DNA of 64,000 nt from NCBI GenBank assembly GCA_036501625.1, contig DASXZY010000088.1, positions 124,001 to 188,000 on the forward strand, written 5' to 3'. A program made the position numbers and the translations under genes. The notes beneath the pieces are model-generated. The model was not told the DNA's origin. It searched no databases and saw nothing but the letters and a program-made list of their open reading frames with translations. Below are positions 44,661 through 53,981 of the stretch, in pieces; the stretch's first letter is position 1; the number at the start of each line of letters is the position of its first letter. Source of the DNA: Palsa-1400 sp036501625 (lineage in GTDB: Bacteria; Verrucomicrobiota; Verrucomicrobiia; Limisphaerales; Palsa-1400).

Positions 44661-45027
44661 GCCGTAATGTAACCACGTTGGAGGCAACGGTCAATCAGCA
44701 TGCGAGGCGCAATCAGAGCGCTTGCCGCGAGGGATGGAGCCGGCCTCATCATTCGATTTTGTCACAAACAACATTTTTTTCACAACGGAGAGCGGTTGGT
44801 GTTTATATCATTGTCTGATCTTGCCCGCAATCTGGCTGTCTCCCGCATAGCGCTTTCTGCCAGCGGGAGCATCAAAAAAAACGATGTTTATAGGCTCGTA
44901 AATCCTCGAACAAGCAATTCGCCGTTCGTTTAAAATGTTAGCTTTTTAGAGTCAACGAATAACGTTGACAGCTGCGCTCTGGCGGCTCACTGTCCGCTCC
45001 ACGGCATTGGTTTCGAACATTATTAAC
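44661..45027. other. Intergenic region with an operator-like dyad
   Basis: 367 bp between the divergent iscA and lipoprotein genes, clearly more AT-rich than its surroundings (runs of A and T near 44765-44790 and 44870-44885). It holds the dyad at 44951-44969. A 77-codon plus-strand frame at 44700 has no coding character. I saw no tRNA or known riboswitch. Confidence 0.6.
44951..44969 (+). promoter_or_regulatory. Palindromic operator-like site before the lipoprotein gene
   Basis: Perfect inverted repeat GTCAACG-AATAA-CGTTGAC. Its right arm includes TTGAC of a TTGACA hexamer (44965-44970), a good -35 match; the -10 at 17 bp spacing is weak. The lipoprotein ATG is 59 bp further. Confidence 0.4.
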
Positions 45028-45651
45028 ATGACTGCCCGTTATTTTATGAATATGATTTATGCCAGAGTCTCGTGTGTCCTTGCCCTGTCCGCCCTCCTTT
45101 CAGGCTGCGCTTTTTCCACGGATAAAATCGATTTGTCCTACAACGCCAGGGGAGCCAGGGAGAAGGTGGCGGGCGCGGAAGGAGTCAAAGTCCAAGTGAC
45201 AGCGATTGACAAGCGCGCCATCCGCGACAAAGTAGGCAGGAAGATCAACGGTTTTGGCGCCGAACACGGAGCCATTGAATCAACCACCGATGTCGTCGAA
45301 CTGGTCAGGGGCGCCATCGAAACAGAATTGAGCCTCCGAGGTTTCCCCAAAGGCGATTCGGCGCTGGTTACATGCGACGTGAACGAGTTTTGGAATCGCT
45401 TCAAAACTGGGTTTTGGTCGGGCGATTCCATTGCCTCAATCAACTTGACCGTGCAGGTCAAGAACCGCGAGGGGAAGGTTCTGTTTTCGAAAAACGTTGT
45501 GGCGGAAGGATTGGAGCCTAACATTCAGGTGGCGGCGGGACATAATGCCCAACCCGCTTTGGAACAGGGATTGTCGAAGGCGATTGAAAACCTGTTCCAA
45601 GAACCAGACTTTATTCCATCCCTGTTCAAAGCTGCCGGAGTGGCCCAATAG
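45028..45651 (+). CDS. Lipoprotein, YajG-like
   Basis: 207 residues from ATG 45028 (internal ATGs at 45046 and 45052 are alternatives). Lipobox LLSGC after ARVSCVLALSA marks a lipid-anchored protein. The mature chain (GVKVQVTAIDKRAIRDKVGR, VVELVRGAIETELSLRGFPK, SINLTVQVKNREGKVLFSKN, LEQGLSKAIENLF) resembles the YajG family of outer-membrane lipoproteins of unknown role. It precedes the HEAT genes by 54 bp. Confidence 0.75.
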   Translation: MTARYFMNMIYARVSCVLALSALLSGCAFSTDKIDLSYNARGAREKVAGAEGVKVQVTAIDKRAIRDKVGRKINGFGAEHGAIESTTDVVELVRGAIETELSLRGFPKGDSALVTCDVNEFWNRFKTGFWSGDSIASINLTVQVKNREGKVLFSKNVVAEGLEPNIQVAAGHNAQPALEQGLSKAIENLFQEPDFIPSLFKAAGVAQ

Positions 45652-45704
45652 CAAAGCCGCCACTGGCATTTGAACGGCCGCATGAAGCGCCCCAAGGAAA
45701 TTGC

Positions 45705-46289
45705 ATGAACGCCTGGTTCCGATCTGCCATTTGCGCGGCCATGTCGCTGGCCAATCTCACCGCCTGGTCGTCACCACCTCCGCCGGTTGCGCGCCATGCC
45801 GAAGATGATTTGATTCGAACCCTCTCCTCCCCAGATTGGCACAAAGTGGACGATGCGCTTGACCAATTGCATGACCGCTATTCCAACAGCCCGAACGCAA
45901 CCCCGGCTATCCGAAAGCTGCTCTTCAACAAGCGCGTCCAAAGAAAGGCGGCTCACATCCTCGGAGAACAACGTGCCACCCTTGAGTTGGACGAGGTAAA
46001 GGTAATCCTTGGGTTTCTTAGGGCCTACGATGTCAATGAAGTCATGGATGCGCTCAAAATTTTGCGGGCGCTCCAGGAGCCGGACGCTATCGTGCGGAAA
46101 ATCGTCGCCGACATATTGCCACTGCTTAAGGATCCCGAGACCCACGTCGTTCGTGACGCCTGCCGAACCTTGGCAGTCCTCGGCAATAAGGATACCGTTC
46201 CCTTCATTGAACCCCTATCGAAAGATAAGAGGTCGGATGTGCAAAAGGATGCCCAGGATGCTATCGCGCGGTTGGAAAAAGGGACGTAG
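45705..46289 (+). CDS. Secreted HEAT-repeat protein A
   Basis: 194 residues with a signal peptide (RSAICAAMSLANLTAWS). It is made of helical repeats ending IVADILPLLKDPETHVVRDA, CRTLAVLGNKDTVPFIEPL and VQKDAQDAIARLEKG. The last 80 residues match each half of the next gene closely. A Shine-Dalgarno-like AGGAAA lies 6 bp before the ATG. Likely a periplasmic scaffold; function unknown. Confidence 0.75.
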   Translation: MNAWFRSAICAAMSLANLTAWSSPPPPVARHAEDDLIRTLSSPDWHKVDDALDQLHDRYSNSPNATPAIRKLLFNKRVQRKAAHILGEQRATLELDEVKVILGFLRAYDVNEVMDALKILRALQEPDAIVRKIVADILPLLKDPETHVVRDACRTLAVLGNKDTVPFIEPLSKDKRSDVQKDAQDAIARLEKGT

Positions 46290-46396
46290 CTTCGCGCCGC
46301 CGCCACATCCTTGAAATTAGTTGACAATTCAAAACCATTTCGGCAAGACTGGGGGCGAACTTGCGTTGGCCAGCGATAACTTCCGAAATAATAGGT

Positions 46397-47026
46397 ATGA
46401 GTAATTTATGCAAACGGTTTGCCGCCGGAGTATTCCTCCTGGCTGTGATTTCAACCGCAAAATCGAGTTCGCTCACTTCTGGCGACCCTCGCGACATCGT
46501 TCGGACCCTGAAGGTATTGCGGAGTCCTGAGTATTCGGCAGCGGTGCCAGCCATATTGCCGCTGCTCCAGAATGAAAACGCCAACGTCGTGCGGGACGCC
46601 TGCCGGACTTTGGCTGTTATCGCGACCAAAGACGCCATTCCTTCCATCGAACCCTTGTTGCACGACAGCCGTGCTGCCGTTCGCAAAGACGCCCAGGACG
46701 CCGTTGACAATCTGCGCGCGGGCCGCCATCCGGATTATTCCCTCCATCCAACCCAGCGCCCCGCCGTGCTTGCGTCGTTTGACCCGCCGGACATCGTTCG
46801 GACCCTGAAATTGCTGCGAAGCCCGGAGTTTTCCGCGGCAGTGCCTGCCATCATCCCGCTTCTCCATCATCAAAGCGCCAACGTGGTTCGCGACGCCTGC
46901 CGCACTTTGGCCGTGATTGGCACCAAGGAAATTATTCCCAGCATCGAGCTGCTGTTGGACGACAAGAGAGAAAACGTTCGCAAGGACGCCCACGACGCCA
47001 TTGAACAATTGCGCCGAAACTCGTGA
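46397..47026 (+). CDS. Secreted HEAT-repeat protein B (internal duplication)
   Basis: 209 residues from ATG 46397 (signal RFAAGVFLLAVISTAKS). Two near-identical modules of about 80 residues: DIVRTLKVLRSPEYSAAVPA ... VRDACRTLAVIATKDAIPSI and DIVRTLKLLRSPEFSAAVPA ... VRDACRTLAVIGTKEIIPSI, joined by a linker GRHPDYSLHPTQRP. With gene A this makes three copies of the module in 1.3 kb. No catalytic motif. Confidence 0.75.
   Translation: MSNLCKRFAAGVFLLAVISTAKSSSLTSGDPRDIVRTLKVLRSPEYSAAVPAILPLLQNENANVVRDACRTLAVIATKDAIPSIEPLLHDSRAAVRKDAQDAVDNLRAGRHPDYSLHPTQRPAVLASFDPPDIVRTLKLLRSPEFSAAVPAIIPLLHHQSANVVRDACRTLAVIGTKEIIPSIELLLDDKRENVRKDAHDAIEQLRRNS
46483..47011 (+). repeat. Direct duplication of a ~235 bp HEAT module
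   Basis: Copies at about 46483-46719 and 46780-47011. Both begin with the shared run ACATCGTTCGGACCCTGAA and stay alignable without gaps to GACGCC...GACGCC near their ends. Most differences I noticed look like third-codon changes, so the copies are diverging under selection on the protein. Confidence 0.85.
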
Positions 47027-47136
47027 CGTAAACGCGCGTCGGAGTCCAAACTCTTTTCAATAAACCGAAGCCGATTCCTTCGTCCTTCTTCGTGCTTGCG
47101 CGGGGCAGGGGATTCCCATCATCATGCCGCCTGTAA

Positions 47137-49779
47137 ATGAAACGACACATGAAGAATATCCCTCGTTTGGCCGCAGTGATGGCCCTCGTTTTTGCTTCGT
47201 TTTTTTGCGGCGTTCGCTTGACGGCGGCGCAGACCAACGCGCCCGCCAAATCCAGTGCGCCGCCCCCTCCGCTGGAAGCCGCCGATGGCTCCATGGTCGG
47301 CATCCCCAAAGCCGGCTTGGGCAAGGATTACCAGTTCACTTCCTCGATCATCCCGCAGGAAGGCGAACTTACCAGCACCGGGTTGTCCGGCCGGATTGTC
47401 CGCTTCGAACTGTTCCCCGACGGCGTGGATATGTATGAATCGACGCCCGGTTTCGTGGTCACGAGCGATCTGCCCTCGCGCCGTTTGCTGGCCACCTTTC
47501 CAATTATCAGCCAGGACGGCCAGCGGGTGGTGGTGGATTTCAACAAGGGCATGAGAAGGGTCTTCACTGATGCGTGGACCAGCGAAGGCGGCTTGGATTT
47601 TTCCGAGCACGACCGGGTCCTGGAAGTGCCGGACAGCCGCGTTTTTGAAGTGCGGCTGGCGAATGACCGCTTGATCGTCCGCCAGAGCGTCCAGGCACGC
47701 AGCCGGGATTTCGAGCAGGACGTTGAAAACCGCTATGAAATGCGCTACTTCATCAGCCCTTACAAACCTGGCGCCTTGGAAGGCAAGGAAATCAGCCCGC
47801 AGGATTTTCGTTACGTTCGCTATTTTGAAACCCAGGGCCACATTGAAGAATCGACCGGCCGCATTTCCGCCGATATCGCCCGTTTCGACATCCGCCAGCC
47901 GGTGGTTTTTTATTATTCGGCCAACACCCCCAGCAATTACATCCAGCCGGTCATGGACGGCATTCTTTATTGGAACTCCGCGTTCGGCAAAGAAATCGTG
48001 CAGGCAAAAAAGGCGCCCGAGGGCGTGACCGCGCCAGACGCCGATCATAACGTCATCCAATGGGTGCCGTGGGACCTCGCCGGCAGCGCCTACGCGGACG
48101 ATTTGATGGACCCGGTCACGGGCCAATCCGAACACGGCCAGGCTTACATCACCAGCGCCTTTGCGTTTGGCGGCCGGGCCTCGGCGCGCCAGTTGTTGCG
48201 CTCGATGGAAGACCTCGCCGAGCCGAAAAAAGATGACAAGAAGAAAGAGGCCGCCTTGCGCCGCGCCTTTCCATTTCAGAGTTCCGGCCCCCATTGCGAT
48301 ATCGATCCAGTGGCCTTCGCCCAGCAGATGGCGGGCGGGCTGAAGGATGTCCTGGCCAGCGACGAGTTGACCGACGCCGCCGTCCTGCGCATCTCACAGG
48401 ATTACGTGCGCGAAGTGGTGGCGCACGAGGTTGGCCACATCATGGGCTTGCGGCACAATTTCGCCAGCAGCCTGGCTGGCACGCTCAAACAAACAGAACT
48501 GGACGACTGGTTCAAGGCTTACGTCGCGGGCAAGCCGCTGGACGGCTTCACCAACAAATACCCTTCCGAATCCGTCATGGATTACAATGTGCTCAAGGCT
48601 GGCGTGTTCATCGGCTGGCGGATGCGCACCGTCAAGGTGGCCCTGCCCGACGATCGCGCGGCCATCGCCTGGGGTTATTTTGACAGCCCGGACGTCCGCG
48701 AGAAGAAAATGTACTTCGCCACCGATCAAGACATCCGGGTTTATGGTGACGTCCGCCAGTTCGATTACGGCGATGAGCCGGTCGTTTCGGATTACTCCGG
48801 CCTCGCGGAAGCGATCAACCTTCTGCCCAACGGGGTGATTGAATCGTTCATCCGCGCGCGTGCGCCGCACAATCCGCGCGACCGCGTGCCGCTGGAACAG
48901 GTCGATCTAAGCCCCACTTATTCGGCCACGCGGCTGACTGGTGAATTCGGGGGCATCCTTTCCTGGTTCAGGGCCGACACCCGCTCGTTCCGAGTCGAGA
49001 GCAAATTCGATTTCATCGGCGAGCTGAATCGCAAGGAGCGGATGCAGGCGCACTGGACCTATCTGACAAACCAGATTGAGGAACTCGGCGGCTTGGACCG
49101 CACCGTCTTTTCGTTCATGCCGCTGGACTTGAAATTGGACCTCAAAGACAAGCCCACCAATGCCCCGGCTGTCGAGCGCCTGAACGGCAGCAACCTTACT
49201 GAGCGGCTCGAAAAACTTCTGACCAACGCCAGCTATTCCACTTTCGTGGGCTTGGACGATAAGAAATACAGTTTCACCAAGGAGGAGCGCGCGCTCATCG
49301 TTCAGCGCGGCAAAAAGTTTTTCGAGGAAGTGGATAAGGATGTCGTCCACCGCGTCTGCGAGCGATTGACTTCGGCCCCGCGCAATCTGGACTTGGAAGC
49401 CAATGGCTACGACGGCGATGATGACGTTGTGGCCAAATTGGACAAGCGCATCATCGACCTGGCCAAGATTGTCATCACGGCTCAGGACGAAACCAACCGC
49501 ATCGAGGGCAAATTAGACAAGGCCACCGTCTCTGTGCCGAAATTTAAGTACGACCAGGCCACGCGCGTCGAGGCCGCCAAAATGCTCGCCCCGAACGCCG
49601 GTTCCTACAAGACCTGGGCCGATGAGGCCAAGTCCGACATTAACGAGGCCCTCAAGAAAGAAGTCGATGCCGCGCTGGGTTTGGATCATTTCAACGGTTT
49701 CAAGATCACGCTTTTGTCGAGGCCATTGCAGGAATGGTATCAGGAGCAGCAAGACCTGCTGGCCATGCTGCCGAAGTAA
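47137..49779 (+). CDS. Secreted zinc metalloprotease (DUF5117/DUF4953 type)
   Basis: 880 residues, Sec signal (LAAVMALVFASFFCGVRLTA). Central zinc site HEVGHIMGLRHNF (first His H430), a metzincin-like HExxHxxGxxH. Upstream segments RFELFPDGVDMYESTPGFV, EMRYFISPY and FDIRQPVVFYYSANTP ... GILYWNSAF are typical of DUF5117/DUF4953 zinc-dependent metalloproteases of Bacteroidetes and Verrucomicrobia. After the site come SVMDYN (Met-turn-like) and a long helical C-terminus. Probably periplasmic; substrate unknown. Confidence 0.88.
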   Translation: MKRHMKNIPRLAAVMALVFASFFCGVRLTAAQTNAPAKSSAPPPPLEAADGSMVGIPKAGLGKDYQFTSSIIPQEGELTSTGLSGRIVRFELFPDGVDMYESTPGFVVTSDLPSRRLLATFPIISQDGQRVVVDFNKGMRRVFTDAWTSEGGLDFSEHDRVLEVPDSRVFEVRLANDRLIVRQSVQARSRDFEQDVENRYEMRYFISPYKPGALEGKEISPQDFRYVRYFETQGHIEESTGRISADIARFDIRQPVVFYYSANTPSNYIQPVMDGILYWNSAFGKEIVQAKKAPEGVTAPDADHNVIQWVPWDLAGSAYADDLMDPVTGQSEHGQAYITSAFAFGGRASARQLLRSMEDLAEPKKDDKKKEAALRRAFPFQSSGPHCDIDPVAFAQQMAGGLKDVLASDELTDAAVLRISQDYVREVVAHEVGHIMGLRHNFASSLAGTLKQTELDDWFKAYVAGKPLDGFTNKYPSESVMDYNVLKAGVFIGWRMRTVKVALPDDRAAIAWGYFDSPDVREKKMYFATDQDIRVYGDVRQFDYGDEPVVSDYSGLAEAINLLPNGVIESFIRARAPHNPRDRVPLEQVDLSPTYSATRLTGEFGGILSWFRADTRSFRVESKFDFIGELNRKERMQAHWTYLTNQIEELGGLDRTVFSFMPLDLKLDLKDKPTNAPAVERLNGSNLTERLEKLLTNASYSTFVGLDDKKYSFTKEERALIVQRGKKFFEEVDKDVVHRVCERLTSAPRNLDLEANGYDGDDDVVAKLDKRIIDLAKIVITAQDETNRIEGKLDKATVSVPKFKYDQATRVEAAKMLAPNAGSYKTWADEAKSDINEALKKEVDAALGLDHFNGFKITLLSRPLQEWYQEQQDLLAMLPK

Positions 49780-49780
49780 T

Positions 49781-51463
49781 TCACCAGGCCAGCGCCGTGC
49801 CGCCGACGCGCGGGTCGGCGCCGCTTGAAAAGAGGCCATCGGACGACCAGCCCACGCCTTGGGCCGCGCCCAAATACCTGACTTTGCGCACGGCTTGCCC
49901 GCGCTTGAGCCATTCCGCCACGACCGCCGGATCCATCGCCGCCTCCGCCTCGACTTCGTCCGGCTTCCACTGATGGTGGAATTTCGGCTCGGAGATGGCT
50001 GTTTGAACATCCATCCCCAAGTCCACCACATTGACGATGTTCAGCAGCGTCTGGCTGATAATCGTCGGCCCGCCCGCCGCGCCAATGGAAAGAATGGGCC
50101 GCCCGCCTTTCAGGACGATGGCCGGGCTCATGCTCGAAAGCGGGCGTTTGCCCGGCGCGATGGCGTTGGCTTCCGCGCCGACCAAATGAAAATGGTTGGC
50201 TACGCCAGGCTGCGCCGAAAAATCGTCCATCTGATTGTTCATCACCACGCCCGTGCCGGGAATCACGACCTTGGATCCAAAACGCGTATTGACTGTGGCC
50301 GTCATCGCCACCCAATTTCCGTCCGCGTCGGCCGTCGAGATATGCGTAGTGTGCTTGGAACTGGGAAACACGTCGCTGGCGGCGTCCTCCGGGGCGCCTG
50401 GGCCGGCCGCGGTGGAGGCGCGCGCCAAATCGATTTTTGCCGCCAGCGCGCGGGCGTAATCCTTGCTGATAAGCCCGCGCGGAACCTTGGCGAAGTCCGG
50501 GTCGCCCAGCCAATACGCGCGGTCGGCGAACGCCAGCTTCATGGCTTCGACAATGAATTGATCGCGGTCCGCGGCGGTGAAGCGCGGGTTCGAAAAATCG
50601 CGCGTCTCCAGCATATTAAGAATTTCCAGCACATGAACACCGCCCGAACTGGGCGGCGGAAATGAAACCACCGTGCATCCGCGGTAGGCCGTCGAAACCG
50701 GCTCGCGGCGAACCGCGCGGTAATCATGAAAATCGGCGGCGGTCAAAATGCCGTGATTTTCCCGCATCCACTGGGCGGCAGCTTGCGCGAATGGGCCGTC
50801 ATAAAACCAGCCGATGCCATTCTCCGCGATGGCGCGGCAAGTCCGGGCCAAGTCCGGTTGCTTGAGGATTTCGCCCTCCCGTCGCGGCGTGCCATCGGGC
50901 TTAAGAAAGATCGCGGCCGACGCGGGGAATTTCGCCAATTCCTTCGCCTCGCCGCGCAGGGCCTCGGCATATTGGGCGCGGATGGGAAATCCGTCCTCCG
51001 CGATTTGCGCCGCCGCCAGCAAATGTTCCTTGAGCGAAAGTCTGCCCCGCATTTTCAACGCCATCGCGCATGCTGCCAGTTCGCCGGGTATTCCGCTGGC
51101 CAGCGCACCCGTTTCGCTCAAGCCGGGCACGACCGCGCCATCGCGGACGTACATGTCCCGGGTTGCCGCCGCCGGGGCCATCTCCCGCCCGTCGATGCAC
51201 GCCAGTTCGCCCTTGGCATCGCGGATCAAAATGAAGCATCCGCCGCCGATTCCGGAATTATAACCGTTGACCACGCCCAGCGTCAGCGCCGCCGCGACAG
51301 CCGCATCCACCGCGTTGCCGCCGCGTTGCATGGCCGCGATGCCGGCGCGGCTGGCAATGGCATCCACCGTGGCAACGGCTCCGTGGCGGCCTGCCGCGGG
51401 CTGCCCAAGGAGGGCAGGGGCCAGCAGGCACAACAGAACGCATGGGAATAATCGGCGTCTCAT
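49781..51463 (-). CDS. ggt: Gamma-glutamyltransferase
   Basis: About 560 residues with a signal (LFPCVLLCLLAPALLGQPAA). The precursor cleaves itself before the catalytic threonine, T373 in SSKHTTHISTADADG. GVVMNNQMDDFSAQPG and IGAAGGPTIISQTLLN form the C-terminal active-site region, and GGNAVDAAVAAALTLGVVN the N-terminus. It hydrolyses glutathione-type peptides in the periplasm. It follows phoU by 4 bp (ATG 51463) and so ends the pst transcript; its last codons converge on the metalloprotease gene 1 bp away. Confidence 0.93.
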   Translation of the reverse strand: MRRRLFPCVLLCLLAPALLGQPAAGRHGAVATVDAIASRAGIAAMQRGGNAVDAAVAAALTLGVVNGYNSGIGGGCFILIRDAKGELACIDGREMAPAAATRDMYVRDGAVVPGLSETGALASGIPGELAACAMALKMRGRLSLKEHLLAAAQIAEDGFPIRAQYAEALRGEAKELAKFPASAAIFLKPDGTPRREGEILKQPDLARTCRAIAENGIGWFYDGPFAQAAAQWMRENHGILTAADFHDYRAVRREPVSTAYRGCTVVSFPPPSSGGVHVLEILNMLETRDFSNPRFTAADRDQFIVEAMKLAFADRAYWLGDPDFAKVPRGLISKDYARALAAKIDLARASTAAGPGAPEDAASDVFPSSKHTTHISTADADGNWVAMTATVNTRFGSKVVIPGTGVVMNNQMDDFSAQPGVANHFHLVGAEANAIAPGKRPLSSMSPAIVLKGGRPILSIGAAGGPTIISQTLLNIVNVVDLGMDVQTAISEPKFHHQWKPDEVEAEAAMDPAVVAEWLKRGQAVRKVRYLGAAQGVGWSSDGLFSSGADPRVGGTALAW

Positions 51464-51467
51464 CGTG

Positions 51468-52130
51468 TCAAACGGCCTTTTCCTGCGCATGCCGGATGTC
51501 GCGCGCTTCGCAGAGATAGACGACTTCCTCTGCGATGTTGGCCGCGTGATCGGCGACCCGCTCCAGGCTCTTGGAAATGGTCATCAGGTTCAGGCAGCGG
51601 CTGATGGTCTCTGGATTCTCCGTCATGCAATCGGCCAATTCCCGGTAAAACTGGCGGTTGAGCGCATCGACTTCCTTATCGCGCGGGATGACTGTGCGCG
51701 CTTTCTCCGGCTCCTTGCGCACGAAGCTGTCCAGCGATTCCTTCAGCAGGCCCAGCGCCATGCCCGCCATGCGCGGGATGTCAATAAATGTTTTCAGCGG
51801 CGGCTCCTGGTTCAATTCCGCCACGCGCCGCGCGATCGTCGTCGCCTCGTCGCCGACCCGCTCCAGATTTTGCGAAATTTTCATCGCGGCCGTGATGAGG
51901 CGCAAGTCCGAGGCCAGCGGCGCCTTGGCCAGCAATTGGATGGCCTGGTCGTCGATCTCCACCTCCAGTTGGTCCATCAAATCGTCGTCGGCCTGGACTT
52001 GCTGGGCGAGGCTGTCGCTGCGCTGGCCCAATGCCTGTACGGCCTGGCTGACGGCGCTCTCGGCGTAACTGCCCATCGTGAGAAGCTTCTCCTTGAACGC
52101 GCCCAATTCATCATCGAAATAAATTTGCAT
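51468..52130 (-). CDS. phoU: PhoU phosphate-signalling protein
   Basis: 220 residues, two three-helix halves with ExxxD-type metal motifs: KISQNLERVGDEATTIARRV and TISKSLERVADHAANIAEEV. PhoU links the Pst transporter to PhoR. It starts 23 bp after pstA with no pstB between them, where pstB is normally found. Confidence 0.95.
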   Translation of the reverse strand: MQIYFDDELGAFKEKLLTMGSYAESAVSQAVQALGQRSDSLAQQVQADDDLMDQLEVEIDDQAIQLLAKAPLASDLRLITAAMKISQNLERVGDEATTIARRVAELNQEPPLKTFIDIPRMAGMALGLLKESLDSFVRKEPEKARTVIPRDKEVDALNRQFYRELADCMTENPETISRCLNLMTISKSLERVADHAANIAEEVVYLCEARDIRHAQEKAV

Positions 52131-52153
52131 GGGAAAAAATCAGGGCATTGGTT

Positions 52154-53005
52154 TCATTTGGCCGCCGGGCTGTTGGAGCCGCGGGTGAGGGCGCGCACGC
52201 CGGCGTTGAAAGCCAGAGCGATCAGCAGCAGCACCAGCGCGCCCGCCCAAGCCTGGCGATGCCAATCGTCGTAGGGCGAGATGGCGTACGTGTAAATCTG
52301 CCGGGGCAGCGACGCGATGGGTTCGGAAAGGCTGCGGCTCCAGAATTGGTTGCCCGACGCGGTGAATAGGAGCGGGGCCGTTTCGCCCGCGATGCGCGCG
52401 CAAGCCAGCAAAATGCCCGTGATGATTCCCTTGCTGGCGGACTTGAGCACGATATGGACCACGTATTTCCATTTCGGAATGCCCAGGGCCAGCGCGGCTT
52501 CGCGATAACTGTCCGGCACCAGCGCCAGCATCCCTTCGGTCGTGCGCAGCACCAGCGGCATCAAGATCAATCCCAGCGCCAGCCCGCCCGCGTAAGCGGA
52601 CGCGCCTTTCATTGGCACCACCACCATCGCATAAACCAGAATGCCCCAAACAATCGAAGGCGTGCCGTTGAGAATATCGGCGCAAAAACGCACCGCTGCA
52701 TTGACGCGCGGCGAGCCGAATTCGGAAAGGTAAATCCCGCCCAGCACGCCCACCGGCACGCCCAGCAAGACCGCCAGCGCGACCAGCGCCAGGCTGCCCA
52801 CAATTGCGTTGGCCATGCCGCCGCCGCTTTCGCCGACCGGCTTTGGCAGGTGCGTGAAAAAATTCCAATCCACCGCGCTCGCCCCGAACCGCACGAGATG
52901 AAATAGGATTAGCGCCAGCGGCAGGATGACCAGCAAGGCGCACATGCAGCAAAGGGCGGAAACGATGGCGTTTGCGGTCTTGCGCTGGAAATCGCGGCGG
53001 TTCAT
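52154..53005 (-). CDS. pstA: Phosphate ABC transporter permease PstA
   Basis: 283 residues, six membrane helices. EAALALGIPKWKYVVHIVLK is the EAA coupling loop, and GIITGILLACARIAGETAPL the last core helices. Start ATG 53005 overlaps the pstC stop (ATGA, 53002-53005). Confidence 0.95.
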   Translation of the reverse strand: MNRRDFQRKTANAIVSALCCMCALLVILPLALILFHLVRFGASAVDWNFFTHLPKPVGESGGGMANAIVGSLALVALAVLLGVPVGVLGGIYLSEFGSPRVNAAVRFCADILNGTPSIVWGILVYAMVVVPMKGASAYAGGLALGLILMPLVLRTTEGMLALVPDSYREAALALGIPKWKYVVHIVLKSASKGIITGILLACARIAGETAPLLFTASGNQFWSRSLSEPIASLPRQIYTYAISPYDDWHRQAWAGALVLLLIALAFNAGVRALTRGSNSPAAK

Positions 53006-53967
53006 GCGGATGCCATCGTTTTGGGCGCGCTGACCGCGCCGACCAGCAGGTGGGCCAGGATGTTCGTGAGGATGGTTGCCACCAGCAGCACAAGGCCCAG
53101 TTCAAACAGGGCGCTCAAATACAAATCATCGACCGCTTCCGTAAATTCGTTGGCGATGCCGCTGGCCAGCGTGCAGCCGGGCGCGAAGAGCGAGGCCGAA
53201 ATATTCTGGCTGTTGCCGATGACCATGGTCACGGCCATCGTTTCGCCCAGGGCCCGGCCCAATCCGAGCATCGCCGCGCCAAAAATGCCCCGGCGCGAGC
53301 TTCGCACGACCGCCAGCCAGGTCACTTCCCATCGTGTCGCCCCCAGCGCGAAGGCGGCTTCCCGCTGCGAATCGGGCACGCCGCGAAACACTTCGCGCGA
53401 AACGGACGTAATGATTGGCACAATCATGATCGCAATAATGATGGACGCCGAGAGGATGCTCTGGCCGTAAATATGCCCGCCAAAAACCGGCAAATATCCA
53501 AAAAGCTTTTGCAGCCACGGATACGGATGGGCCGCCAGCCACGGCGCCATCACGAAAATGCCCCACAATCCCAGGATCACGCTGGGAATGGCCGCGAGCA
53601 TTTCAATGAGCGCCAGGGCGGGCGTCCGCAGCCAAGCTGGCGCGATTTCTGTCAAGTAGATCGCGGCCCCCAGGCTGAGCGGCAGCGCGATGGCCAGGCC
53701 CAGCGCGGAGGAAACAAACGTGCCGAAAACGAACGACAGCGCGCCGAAGGAGCCGTTGACCGGGTCCCACTCCGAGTTGCCCAGGAAATGCCACCCGAAT
53801 TTCTTGAGGGAGAGTTCAGAGCCGCGAAACAGCTCCCAGCCCAGCAAAACGGCCAGCACAAAAACTGTCATCGCCATGCACCAGGCCAGCGATTTAAAGA
53901 CGGCATCCCCCGCCTTGGCGGGCGGGGCCAGCGCCACGCGCGGTTCGGCGGTTTCGGCGGTATTCAT
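53002..53967 (-). CDS. pstC: Phosphate ABC transporter permease PstC
   Basis: 321 residues with an extra N-terminal helix (SLAWCMAMTVFVLAVLLGWE) and the EAA loop EAAFALGATRWEVTWLAVVR, then MLGLGRALGETMAVTMVIGN. It pairs with PstA to form the inorganic phosphate channel. Located between pstS (14 bp) and pstA (overlap). Confidence 0.95.
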   Translation of the reverse strand: MNTAETAEPRVALAPPAKAGDAVFKSLAWCMAMTVFVLAVLLGWELFRGSELSLKKFGWHFLGNSEWDPVNGSFGALSFVFGTFVSSALGLAIALPLSLGAAIYLTEIAPAWLRTPALALIEMLAAIPSVILGLWGIFVMAPWLAAHPYPWLQKLFGYLPVFGGHIYGQSILSASIIIAIMIVPIITSVSREVFRGVPDSQREAAFALGATRWEVTWLAVVRSSRRGIFGAAMLGLGRALGETMAVTMVIGNSQNISASLFAPGCTLASGIANEFTEAVDDLYLSALFELGLVLLVATILTNILAHLLVGAVSAPKTMASA

Positions 53968-53981
53968 CTTCGCGGCGCCAG

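Noticed and set aside
44700..44933. Plus-strand frame of 77 codons in the iscA/lipoprotein gap
   Set aside because: No start signal, no domain, codon use unlike the neighbours.
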